Source of the DNA: CAYYSY01 sp964474355
GTDB lineage: Bacteria > Myxococcota_A > UBA9160 > UBA4427
Direction of reading: 5' to 3'
DNA: 14,166 bases
Assembly (NCBI GenBank): GCA_964474355.1
Contig: CAYYSY010000447.1
Location: 1-14,166, forward strand
Part shown: in pieces, positions 7,783 through 14,166 of the stretch
How positions within the stretch are numbered: the stretch's first letter is position 1
How the letters are laid out: the number at the start of each line of letters is the position of its first letter
Notes under the pieces: model-generated
Told to the model about the DNA's origin: nothing
Database searches by the model: none
The model's input: the letters and a program-made list of their open reading frames with translations, nothing else
Translations under genes and position numbers: made by a program

Positions 7783-10700
7783 TCACGACTCCGCGAGCCC
7801 GAGCGTCTCCCGCACGCTGCGAAGCCCCTTCGTGAGGCCACTCTGCAGGTCGTCCATCAGCGTGTAGACGACGGGCACGACGATGAGCGTGAGGAGCGTC
7901 GAGGTCGTGAGGCCGCCGATCGCGACGACGCCCATCGGCGCGCGCCACTCCGAGCCGTCGCCGAACCCGATGGCCAGCGGAAGCATGCCGAAGATCGTCG
8001 ACACGGCAGTCATCAGCACGGGGCGCATCCGCGTGGGGCCGGCTTCGAGCACCGCCTCGCGTAGATCGAGGCCACGCTCGCGCAGGGTATTCGTGTAGTC
8101 GACGAGCAGGATGCCGTTCTTCATGACGATGCCCATCAGCATGAGGAACGCGATCTGGCCCATGACGTCGAGGCTCATCCCGGCGAGACGCACGGCGGCG
8201 AACGCGCCGACGAACGAGAGCGGCGCCGAGAGCATGATCGTGAACGGGTGCACGAACGAGTTGAACTGCGCGGCGAGGATCATGTAGATCGCGACGAGGG
8301 CGAGCATGAACGCGAAGCGGATCGCCTCCGTCATCTCGCGAAGCCGCTTCGAGGGCCCGACCGCGTCGAACTCGTACTCGCCGCCAATGCCGAGCTCGCG
8401 TGCCCAGGCAGAGATCTCGGCATCGGCGTCCGCGGCGGCCTTGCCGACGAGGTTCGCGTAGATCGTGATCACCCGGGTCCTGTTCTCGCGCTCGATGTCG
8501 ACCGGGCCGCTGCCGATCTGCGGCGTGACGAGATTGCGAAGCGGGATCAGTGCGCCGCTGCTCGAGCGCACACGGACGAGGTCGAGTGCGGTCACGTCGT
8601 CGCGATCCTGGGGACGGATCTGCACGCGCACGTCGTAGCGCTCACCGCGCTCCTCGAACGTCGCGGCGTCGACCCCCGCGAACAGCGCCGAGATCGTGCT
8701 CCCGATGCGAGCGGCCGGCACGCCGAGATCCGCGGCGCGCTCCCGTGAGATCTCGAGGGCGATCTCGGGCTTGCCGACCTCGTACGAGAGGAACACGTCG
8801 GCATAGCCCCCGCTCTGACGCATGCGTTCGGCGAGGTTGCCGGTGTAGTACTGGAGCCGGCCCACCTCCGGCCCGCGCACCGAGTACATGAGGTCGGAGT
8901 GGCGCCCCCCCGCCATCGAGACGAGGCCGAGCTCCTCGACCGCGTAGTCGTCGATCGGCAGCGCGAGCGCGGCGATGCGCTCGCGCATCGCCCCCATCAC
9001 GTCGTCTTGGGTCGCGCGACGCTCGCTCTTGTGGACGAGCTGCACGAAGACTTCCGCCTCATTCACCCGCTTGAGCGAGCCGGCGCCGATCGTGGTGAAG
9101 ACGACCGTGACCTCCGGCATCTCGAGCAAGGACGCCTCGAGCTCGGCGGTCACCGCCTCGGTGCGGTTCAGCGTGGTGCCGAGCGGGAGCTTCACCCAGA
9201 CCTTGAACTCGCTGCTGTCGTTGGCGGTGACGAAGTCGATGGGCACCGTGCTGCCGACGCCGAGCCCGCCGATGAACGCCGCGAGCGCGAGCCCCACCAC
9301 GACGAGCCGGTGCCGCAGGCCCCAGCCCAGCGCCCTCCGGTACCAGCCCTCGAGCCAGCGGTAGCTGCGCTCGAGGGCGTGCCAGACGCGGCCATGCTCG
9401 TGCCTCAACCGCACGTAGCGGGCGGAGAGCATCGGCGTGAGGCTGAGCGCGATCAGCGTCGAGGTCATCACGACGGCCGAGGCCGTCAGCCCGAACTCGC
9501 GGAAGAACTGGCCCACCACGCCCGTGAGAAAGGCGATCGGAACGAACACGCCGCAGACCGCGAGCGAGGTTGCGATCACCGCCAGCCCGATCTCGTCGGT
9601 GCCCTTCGACACGGCCTCGTTCGGTGGGAGGCCCTTCTCCATGTGCCGATAGCCGTTCTCGAGCACGACGATCGCGTCGTCGATGAGCAGCCCGATCGAG
9701 AGCGCCAGCGCCATCAAGGTCATCGTGTTGATGGTGAAGCCGAACAGGTAGAGGAAGCAGAACGTGGCCACGAGGGCAGCGGGGATCGTGACGCCGGCGA
9801 TCAGCGTCGTGCGCACGTTTCGCAGGAAGACCAGCACGACCACCGCGGCCAGCAGGGCCCCCCAGGTGAGTGCCGTGGCCACGTCGCGGATCGAGCTGCG
9901 GATGAACCGCGACGTGTCGATCGCCTGGATCATCTCGTAGCCGTCGGGCAGATCCGGCTCGATCATCGCGAGCTCGGCCTTCACCGCGTCGACCACGCGC
10001 ACCGTGTTCTCGCCCGATTGCCGCCGCACCTGCAACGCGACGCCGCGCCGCCCGTTCAGGCGAGAGAGCGTGCGCTCCTCGGCCAGGCCGTCCTCGACCG
10101 TGGCGACATCACGCAGGTGCACCACGCGACCACCGCGCTCGGCCACGACGATGTCGGCGAAGGCCTCGGCGCTCGCCAGCTTGCCCTCCGTCTTGAGCGT
10201 GTACTCGGCGTGGGCCGTCTCGATGCGCCCGCCGGGTAGCTCGACGTGCTCGGTGCGCAGCGCCCCGAGCACCTCGTCCACGGCGAGCCCGTGGCCCGCG
10301 AGGCGGAGCGGGTCGATCCAGATGCGGATCTCACGTGGCCGCGCGCCCACGATCGTCACGCTGCCCACACCGCGCACGCGCTCGAGTCGCGTCTTGACCC
10401 GCTTGTCGGCGTACTCGCTGATCTCGCGAATCGAATACGGCGCCGCGAGCATGACCCCGAGCACCGGGCTCGCGTCGGGATCGATGCGGCCGACCACCGG
10501 CTCCTCGATGTCGTCGGGCAGCTCGGCGCGCACCGCCGCAACCTTCTCGCGGACCTGCTGCGCCTTTTCCTGGATGTCGTACTCGAGCTCGAACTCGATG
10601 AAGAGCAGCGAGAGCGAATCGCTCGAGTCGCTGCGCAGCGAGCGGATGCCCTCGATCGTGTTGATCGACTCCTCGAGGATCTCCGTGACCTCGCGCTCCA

Positions 10701-10875
10701 TCGTCTCGGGCGCGGCGCCGACGAGCACGGTCTTCACGGTCACGAGCGGGAACTCGACCCGCGGCCAGAGATCGACGCCGAGCCGGGGGATCGACACCAG
10801 GCCCAGCACCACGAGCCCGCCGATCAGCATCACGGCGAAGACCGGGCGCCGGATCGAGACGTCGGCCAGCCTCAC
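7783..10875 (-). CDS. RND-family efflux transporter permease (AcrB/MexB-like, HAE1 type)
   Basis: A 1030-residue inner-membrane proton-driven exporter of standard length. It starts VRLADVSIRRPVFAVMLIGG with a first membrane segment at about 12-30, has the expected two large periplasmic loops, and 12 predicted membrane segments in two repeats. The proton-relay residues are all present: Asp399-Asp400 in SIGLLIDDAIVVLEN (TM4) and Lys919 in MGIVMKNGILLVDY (TM10), followed by the MRPVLMTAVSTIFGMLPLA signature. The Asp pair and hydrophobic motifs fit the HAE1 (organic substrate) group more than metal pumps; the actual substrate cannot be told. The start is GTG overlapping the TGA of the upstream fusion-protein gene (GTGA), which gives exactly the family N-terminus; the same frame is open far upstream to 12138, but that part is antisense-like shadow of the fusion-protein gene. 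No TolC-like gene or local regulator is seen. Confidence 0.96.
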   Translation of the reverse strand: MRLADVSIRRPVFAVMLIGGLVVLGLVSIPRLGVDLWPRVEFPLVTVKTVLVGAAPETMEREVTEILEESINTIEGIRSLRSDSSDSLSLLFIEFELEYDIQEKAQQVREKVAAVRAELPDDIEEPVVGRIDPDASPVLGVMLAAPYSIREISEYADKRVKTRLERVRGVGSVTIVGARPREIRIWIDPLRLAGHGLAVDEVLGALRTEHVELPGGRIETAHAEYTLKTEGKLASAEAFADIVVAERGGRVVHLRDVATVEDGLAEERTLSRLNGRRGVALQVRRQSGENTVRVVDAVKAELAMIEPDLPDGYEMIQAIDTSRFIRSSIRDVATALTWGALLAAVVVLVFLRNVRTTLIAGVTIPAALVATFCFLYLFGFTINTMTLMALALSIGLLIDDAIVVLENGYRHMEKGLPPNEAVSKGTDEIGLAVIATSLAVCGVFVPIAFLTGVVGQFFREFGLTASAVVMTSTLIALSLTPMLSARYVRLRHEHGRVWHALERSYRWLEGWYRRALGWGLRHRLVVVGLALAAFIGGLGVGSTVPIDFVTANDSSEFKVWVKLPLGTTLNRTEAVTAELEASLLEMPEVTVVFTTIGAGSLKRVNEAEVFVQLVHKSERRATQDDVMGAMRERIAALALPIDDYAVEELGLVSMAGGRHSDLMYSVRGPEVGRLQYYTGNLAERMRQSGGYADVFLSYEVGKPEIALEISRERAADLGVPAARIGSTISALFAGVDAATFEERGERYDVRVQIRPQDRDDVTALDLVRVRSSSGALIPLRNLVTPQIGSGPVDIERENRTRVITIYANLVGKAAADADAEISAWARELGIGGEYEFDAVGPSKRLREMTEAIRFAFMLALVAIYMILAAQFNSFVHPFTIMLSAPLSFVGAFAAVRLAGMSLDVMGQIAFLMLMGIVMKNGILLVDYTNTLRERGLDLREAVLEAGPTRMRPVLMTAVSTIFGMLPLAIGFGDGSEWRAPMGVVAIGGLTTSTLLTLIVVPVVYTLMDDLQSGLTKGLRSVRETLGLAES

Positions 10876-12020
10876 TCTGCCGCTGCTCCGTTCTGCGCCG
10901 AGGCCTTCGGTGCGACCCGCATTCCCGGCCCGAGCGTGCGCGCGTGCTCGCCCACGACGATCACGTCGTCGACGCGCACGCCATGGAGCACCTCGACCGC
11001 GTCCTCCGACACGACGCCGAGTCGGACCGTCACGGACACGGCGCGCCCATCGCGCACCACGAGCACCCGCGCCTCGCCCTCTTCGCGCCGAATCGCCTCG
11101 CGCGGCACGAGCACCACGTCGCTCTTGGCCCGGGGCAGGATCTCGATCTCGGCGAAGAGCCCGGCCTTGAGGGCTCGCTCCTCGTTCGGCACGCGCATCT
11201 TGACGAGAAAGGTGCGCGTCGAGGGGTCGATCGCGTCGCCGACGCCGTTGACGGTCGTGGCGATCGGATGCGCCAGGCCTTCGACGTGGAGCAACGCCGA
11301 GTCGCCGGGGCGAATCGCACTGAAGTGGATCTCGGGGATGGTCGCCTGGGCCTCGAGCTCGCTCGTCTCCTGCAGCACGAGCACGATGGTCTGGGGCTGC
11401 ACCAGGGCCGTCGTGCCCTCGTCCTCCAGCCGGGCAGCCACCGACGCCTCGTAGGGAGCGCGCACGAGCGTCTGGTCGAGGTTGCGCTGCGCGAGCGCCA
11501 GCATCTCCTCGGCCTCGCGCACGGCGGCCCGGGCGACGTCGTCCGAGGTCGAGAGCTGATCGACCGCGTTGTCGGACATGATGTCCTGGCTCCGCAGCTT
11601 CTCGCCGCGCTCGAGGTCCGCGGCGACCTGCTTGCGCTGGGCCTTCGCGCTGTCGAGCCGTGCACGGGCCTGGCGGAGCGCAAGCACGTAGGGCTCGCGG
11701 TCGATGCGGAAGAGCGGGTCTCCCGCTGCGACGCGATCCCCCTCCACGACGAAGATCTCGGCGATGCGCCCGCGGACCTCGGGACCGATGCGACTCTCGC
11801 GTCGGGCGAAGAGGCTGCCCGGCGCGGAGATGCGCTGCAGGATCGAGCCGCGTCGTACGAGCGCCGTGTCGACCTCGAAGAGGGGCTCGGCGGCCGGGGC
11901 GGGGCGGGTGGCCGCCGCAGCGTCGGGCGCGACGGACGACACGTCTTCGCGGCAGCCGATGCTCGCGACGACGACGAGCGCCGAGGCCGCGCAGAAAACG
12001 ACCCACTTCCTTCGATTCAC
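10872..12020 (-). CDS. RND efflux membrane fusion protein (periplasmic adaptor, probable lipoprotein)
   Basis: A 382-residue HlyD/AcrA-type adaptor that links the RND permease to an outer-membrane channel. Residues 1-22 form a lipoprotein signal (basic MNRRK, hydrophobic stretch, SIGC with lipidated Cys23). Then come a split lipoyl/barrel-sandwich domain (SRIGPEVRGRIAEIFVVEGD, about 76-107, and the matching strand near 186-200), an alpha-helical hairpin between them (about 110-185), a beta-barrel (about 222-295) and a membrane-proximal domain to the C-terminus. The start is a GTG with GGAG eight bases upstream. Its TGA overlaps the GTG of the permease by four bases, the classical arrangement of a coupled MFP-RND operon. 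Arg24 follows the lipid Cys; many inner-membrane adaptors have Asp there, though this sorting rule is established mainly for enteric bacteria. No regulator is adjacent, and no TolC gene follows. Confidence 0.95.
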   Translation of the reverse strand: MNRRKWVVFCAASALVVVASIGCREDVSSVAPDAAAATRPAPAAEPLFEVDTALVRRGSILQRISAPGSLFARRESRIGPEVRGRIAEIFVVEGDRVAAGDPLFRIDREPYVLALRQARARLDSAKAQRKQVAADLERGEKLRSQDIMSDNAVDQLSTSDDVARAAVREAEEMLALAQRNLDQTLVRAPYEASVAARLEDEGTTALVQPQTIVLVLQETSELEAQATIPEIHFSAIRPGDSALLHVEGLAHPIATTVNGVGDAIDPSTRTFLVKMRVPNEERALKAGLFAEIEILPRAKSDVVLVPREAIRREEGEARVLVVRDGRAVSVTVRLGVVSEDAVEVLHGVRVDDVIVVGEHARTLGPGMRVAPKASAQNGAAAE

Positions 12021-12083
12021 CGAGGCTCTCCAGTCGTCGGCCGGGCCGCTCGAGGCCCGCGCCAGGCGGGGCGCCGTTGCAGC

Positions 12084-12116
12084 CGGGGCCGACTTCGTAG
12101 CGCAGCGCCGGCCCCG
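12084..12116 (-). repeat. Hairpin with 8-base perfect stem between cytochrome c and fusion-protein genes
   Basis: CGGGGCCG (12084-12091) pairs perfectly with CGGCCCCG (12109-12116) across a 17-base loop. It lies about 90 bases after the cytochrome stop and about 65 bases before the fusion-protein GTG, within a 184-base gap without a gene. A shorter stem, CGGGCC/GGCCCG at 12042-12059, sits 22 bases before the GTG. These may end the cytochrome transcript or shape the efflux leader; there is no U-tract and the DNA is very GC-rich, so chance structure is possible. Confidence 0.35.
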
Positions 12117-12204
12117 AGGAGGGCGGAGGATCGGGCATGCGCGACGCCGGCGCTCGCGCGGCGCTGCCCCGGCTCGGTGCGCCGCAGCGGGTGCGACACC
12201 GGGA

Positions 12205-12861
12205 TCAATCCGGGGGATTCGGGGTTTGCGGGGTCGGTGCAGGCGCAGGCAGGCGCGCCGCGTGATCCGTCACCGCGCGCAGGTCGGCGTCGGTCAACGT
12301 GGAGAGTGGGGGGTCGGTGCCGGGATGTGCGTTCCGTCCCCACGCAGCGAGCTGCCGCGCGCGCCGGAGCAGATAGGCGTAGTGCTGGCAGGCGAGCCAC
12401 GGGACGCGCTCGGCGGCGTCGCCCTGCCCCGCCTCGCCGTGGCAGCGGGCGCAGGCAGTCCGGTAGAGCCGTGCGCCACGCTCGAGGTCGTCGCCCGGCC
12501 CCGGCTGGCAGGTGGCGTCACGAGGCATCGCCGCCACGAAGGCGGCGACGTCGGCGACGTCGCGCGCGTCGGAGAGCTCCTCGACGTGGGGCTTCATGAC
12601 CGGGTTGGAGCGCTCGCTCGAGCGGATCGCCGCGAGCTGGGCCTCGATCACCGGCGCATACTGTCCGGCGATCTTGGGGAACGTGCCATCCGGGTTGCCC
12701 GCCCCGTCGGCGCCGTGGCAGACGCTGCAGCGCTGCCAGGCGCGCACGCCGGCCTCGGAATCGGCCGAACGCTCGTGCACCTCGTCTCCGACCACCGACG
12801 GCGAGTAGAAGAGGACGACGATCGCGACGAGCCAGTGAGAGCGGTGTCGGAGGAGCGGCAC
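12205..12861 (-). CDS. Dihaem cytochrome c, c4-like, periplasmic
   Basis: A 218-residue exported electron carrier with two covalent haem c sites: CSVCH (residues 45-49) and CARCH (137-141). The first domain reads as a typical c4 half (CHGADGAGNPDGTFPKIAGQ, then Met89 as sixth haem ligand in NPVMKPHVEELSD). The second half repeats this pattern (CHGEAGQGD, LSTLTDADLRAV) but has no Met at the matching position (NAHPGTDPP, about 178-186); His179 is the nearest candidate ligand. The GTG start gives a short basic n-region, the hydrophobic core WLVAIVVLFYSPSVVG, and a likely cleavage before the DEVHERS stretch. The frame is open to 13083 and an ATG lies at 12942, but those longer forms bury the signal peptide and cover an inverted-repeat-rich leader. 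No strong ribosome binding site supports any choice. c4 proteins commonly feed terminal oxidases; the partner here is unknown. It heads the leftward gene block. Confidence 0.9.
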   Translation of the reverse strand: MPLLRHRSHWLVAIVVLFYSPSVVGDEVHERSADSEAGVRAWQRCSVCHGADGAGNPDGTFPKIAGQYAPVIEAQLAAIRSSERSNPVMKPHVEELSDARDVADVAAFVAAMPRDATCQPGPGDDLERGARLYRTACARCHGEAGQGDAAERVPWLACQHYAYLLRRARQLAAWGRNAHPGTDPPLSTLTDADLRAVTDHAARLPAPAPTPQTPNPPD

Positions 12862-12891
12862 GGGACCGGAGTGTAGGGGCTCGGCTCGACG

Positions 12892-12929
12892 TCGGGGCGC
12901 CGCCCCGATCGCATCGGGACCGGATCCGG
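12892..12929 (-). promoter_or_regulatory. Overlapping inverted repeats in the cytochrome c leader
   Basis: Three perfect symmetric elements lie within 38 bases, 31-68 bases upstream of the cytochrome GTG: TCGGGGC-gcc-GCCCCGA (12892-12908), CCCGAT-cgc-ATCGGG (12904-12918) and CCGGATCCGG (12920-12929). The first two share bases 12904-12908, so in an RNA they would exclude each other. They could form an attenuator-like leader or adjacent operator sites. Their presence argues that this stretch is non-coding and supports the shorter cytochrome start. Confidence 0.4.
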
Positions 12930-13078
12930 GCGCTCTCAGCATGGTCTCGCAGCCGGACCGAGGCTCACCGAGGGGCAGGAGCCGGCGCAGCGTGGGCACA
13001 ACCCCACCGTGGCGAGGTCCGATCACGACCGGCCTGCGAAGTTTCCGCGACGAGCGCCCCGAAATCGAGGCCGTGTCG

Positions 13079-13088
13079 GTCACGTGAC
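13079..13088. promoter_or_regulatory. Perfect palindrome GTCACGTGAC in the divergent promoter region, candidate operator
   Basis: A 10-base perfect palindrome centred 63 bases before the glgC start and about 220 bases upstream of the cytochrome start. It lies just before the likely glgC -10 element, a good place for a regulator to act. It contains TCACG and CGTGA, the half-sites also seen in the inverted repeats upstream of hypF. No regulator gene is in view. A palindrome this short can occur by chance. Confidence 0.35.
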
Positions 13089-13110
13089 ATCAGCGAACGA
13101 GCCCCTGGGC

Positions 13111-13116
13111 CATAAT
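13111..13116 (+). promoter_or_regulatory. Possible glgC -10 promoter element CATAAT
   Basis: CATAAT matches the sigma-70 -10 consensus at five of six positions in an otherwise GC-rich region and would place transcription start about 25 bases before the glgC GTG. The only good -35 candidate, GTGACA at 13084-13089, is 21 bases away, which is too far for a standard promoter and overlaps the palindrome; activation by a bound factor is one way out. Confidence 0.35.
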
Positions 13117-13146
13117 TCGTGGCGATTCCGGCGAAGGGGCGAAATC

Positions 13147-14166
13147 GTGTCCTCCACATTGGCACTGGTACTCGCAGGGGGCGAGGGGCAGAGGCTCAGC
13201 CCACTCACGAGCGAGCGGGCAAAGCCGGCCGTCCACTTCGGTGGCCGCTACCGGCTCGTCGACTTCGTGCTCTCGAATCTGGTCAACAGTGGTCTGCGCC
13301 AGATCCGCCTGCTGACACAGTACCGATCGACATCACTCGTCCAGCACGTCGCGCGCAACTGGGCGCTGGCCACGCACGTGGCCGACGAGTACATCGAGAC
13401 CGTGCCCGCATCGATGAACATCGGGCCCACGTGGTTTCGCGGCACGGCCGACGCGATCTGGCAGAACCTCGATCTGCTGCGAGAGTCGCGGCCGAGCGAC
13501 GTCTTCGTGTTCGGTGCGGATCACATCTACAAGATGGATGTGAGCCTGATGCTCGATCATCACCGGGCGATGGGCGCCGACGTCACCGTCGCGACCGTCT
13601 CGGTCCCGCGAAAGGAGGCGCGCGCCTTCGGCTGCGTCGCCGTCGATGGCGGCGGCTGGGTCACGAGCTTCCAGGAGAAGCCGGAGCATCCGCCCGGCCT
13701 CCCCGACGATCCCGATCGCACCCTCGTCTCGATGGGCAACTACATCTTCCGCGAGCCAGCGCTCGTCTCAGAGCTGCGTCGAAACGCAAAGCTCGAGGCG
13801 ACGACCCACGACTTCGGCCGCGACATCCTGAGCACGGCGCACGAGCGCTTCAAGGTCGCGGCCTACGACCTGAACAGTCAGCTCCCGCCCGGCGAGGCGG
13901 AGAACTCGCGCGGCTACTGGCGGGACGTCGGCACGATCGACTCCTACTACGAGGCGAGCATGGATCTCGTCGCCGTCGAGCCGCGCCTCAATCTCTACAA
14001 CCCCGACTGGCCGATCGGTGGAAGCGGCAGCGGCGCCAGCCCCTGCAAGTTCGTGTTCGCCGACGACGATCGCAATCGCGTGGGCACGGCCCTCGACTCG
14101 ATCGTGGGCTCCGGCACGATCATCTCGGGCGGTCAGATCGAGCGCACGGTCTGCTCGGACGGCGTC
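13147..14166 (+). CDS. glgC: Glucose-1-phosphate adenylyltransferase (ADP-glucose pyrophosphorylase), 3' end beyond window
   Basis: The 340 codons in view form an uninterrupted GlgC; the full enzyme is usually 400-430 residues. It makes ADP-glucose from glucose-1-phosphate and ATP, the committed step of bacterial glycogen synthesis, in the cytoplasm. Motifs: the nucleotide-binding loop LVLAGGEGQRL (7-17), RAKPAVHFGGRYRLVDF (24-40), WFRGTADAIWQNLDLL (96-111), VFGADHIYKMD with catalytic Asp125, FQEKP with sugar-phosphate-binding Lys178, YWRDVGTIDSY (257-267), and the start of the C-terminal left-handed beta-helix (SIVGSGTIISGG). The GGEG loop, the GADHIY order and AFGCVAVD resemble actinobacterial-type GlgC more than the E. 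coli enzyme (GGRG, AGDHIY). The GTG start is well supported by AAGGGG seven bases upstream and fits the family N-terminus. It is divergent from all other genes here, with no glgA, glgB or glgP in view. The enzyme is typically allosterically controlled; the effector cannot be told. Confidence 0.96.
   Translation, partial: MSSTLALVLAGGEGQRLSPLTSERAKPAVHFGGRYRLVDFVLSNLVNSGLRQIRLLTQYRSTSLVQHVARNWALATHVADEYIETVPASMNIGPTWFRGTADAIWQNLDLLRESRPSDVFVFGADHIYKMDVSLMLDHHRAMGADVTVATVSVPRKEARAFGCVAVDGGGWVTSFQEKPEHPPGLPDDPDRTLVSMGNYIFREPALVSELRRNAKLEATTHDFGRDILSTAHERFKVAAYDLNSQLPPGEAENSRGYWRDVGTIDSYYEASMDLVAVEPRLNLYNPDWPIGGSGSGASPCKFVFADDDRNRVGTALDSIVGSGTIISGGQIERTVCSDGV

Larger units (their letters stand above)
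12862..13146. other. Divergent intergenic region between cytochrome c and glgC
   Basis: This 285-base region should hold the promoters for the leftward cytochrome and the rightward glgC. On the glgC side it has the CATAAT box, the GTCACGTGAC palindrome and an AAGGGG ribosome binding site (13134-13139, seven bases before the GTG). On the cytochrome side it has the cluster of inverted repeats at 12892-12929. An open leftward frame crosses it, but its translation shows no conserved or export-signal character, so I read it as non-coding. Confidence 0.6.

Noticed and set aside
2538..7835. Several long rightward frames (2538-3668, 3702-5012, 5205-6578, 6603-7835) opposite the glutamate dehydrogenase gene
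   Set aside because: All lie antisense to one intact 1590-residue enzyme and show no recognisable motif; they follow from third-position GC bias.
7671..7841. 57-residue N-terminal extension of glutamate dehydrogenase
   Set aside because: It is Arg/Ser-rich, not conserved in kind, and would overlap the end of the RND gene and the intergenic hairpin.
10876..12138. N-terminal extension of the RND permease frame to a 1451-residue protein
   Set aside because: The added part overlaps the whole adaptor gene in another frame and is Arg/Gly-rich without RND similarity; the GTG at 10875 gives the family N-terminus.
8899..12599. Long rightward frames (8899-10239, 10246-11454, 10944-12599) opposite the pump and adaptor genes
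   Set aside because: Antisense shadows; low-complexity His, Asp, Glu and Arg content and no conserved domain.
12862..13083. 74-residue N-terminal extension of the cytochrome c
   Set aside because: It would place the signal peptide internally and cover the inverted-repeat leader; no ribosome binding site favours it.
13153..13171. TTGGCAC...TCGCA resembling a sigma-54 promoter at the start of glgC
   Set aside because: The GG-to-GC spacing is 11 and not 10 bases, and it lies inside the glgC coding sequence.
1..14166. A coherent new multi-gene system spanning cytochrome, pump, dehydrogenase and hyp genes
   Set aside because: The genes belong to well-known unrelated functions, are separated by hairpin-bearing gaps except for the two coupled pairs, and no defence, mobile or biosynthetic signature is visible. 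Conserved neighbourhood in relatives would be needed to revive the idea.
1..14166. tRNA, rRNA, CRISPR array, insertion sequence or attachment site
   Set aside because: I looked for clover-leaf patterns, regularly spaced direct repeats, transposase motifs and terminal inverted repeats and saw none; the gaps are short and mostly explained by regulatory or hairpin sequence.

Overview
The window is a high-G+C bacterial chromosome segment carrying seven protein genes. Six read leftward and form one long same-strand block: cytochrome c, membrane fusion protein, RND pump, NAD-glutamate dehydrogenase, hypF and hypC. One, glgC, reads rightward at the right edge. A lipoprotein-type membrane fusion protein with an RND pump and an exported dihaem cytochrome point to a Gram-negative organism with an outer membrane. 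The 180-kDa-class NAD-glutamate dehydrogenase, the hyp genes and a GlgC of the kind also found in actinobacteria would suit a proteobacterial, myxobacterial or former 'deltaproteobacterial' lineage, but the taxon is inferred and not proven. Nothing here looks mobile: I see no insertion sequence, phage gene, tRNA, rRNA or CRISPR array.

Layout, left to right. 1-249 is hypC, running off the left edge. 253-2601 is hypF, three bases upstream of hypC and probably co-transcribed with it. 2602-2897 is a non-coding gap with several inverted repeats. 2898-7670 is the NAD-dependent glutamate dehydrogenase. 7671-7782 is a short gap with hairpins. 7783-10875 (RND permease) and 10872-12020 (fusion protein) overlap by four bases and form an efflux operon. 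12021-12204 is a gap with a long-stem hairpin. 12205-12861 is a dihaem c4-like cytochrome. 12862-13146 is the divergent regulatory region. 13147 to the right edge is glgC, cut off after 340 codons.

How the genes work together. HypF and HypC build the Fe(CN)2CO centre of [NiFe] hydrogenase; the hydrogenase itself is not in view. The fusion protein and RND permease form two thirds of a tripartite exporter, with no outer-membrane channel gene nearby. Glutamate dehydrogenase (carbon and nitrogen catabolism) and GlgC (ADP-glucose for glycogen) are stand-alone metabolic genes. The cytochrome is a periplasmic electron carrier that could in principle take electrons in an energy chain that includes hydrogenase, but nothing in the sequence shows such a link.

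I do not see a clear new multi-gene system. The points most worth a second look are the missing Met ligand at the second haem of the cytochrome, overlapping mutually exclusive inverted repeats in its leader, an unusually substituted C-terminal domain in HypF, and a cluster of TCACG/CGTGA inverted repeats upstream of hypF that resembles a palindrome in front of glgC. hypC and glgC are both incomplete at the window edges. Start codons of hypF, glutamate dehydrogenase, RND and cytochrome were chosen from homology, ribosome binding sites or overlap, and differ from the longest possible open frames.
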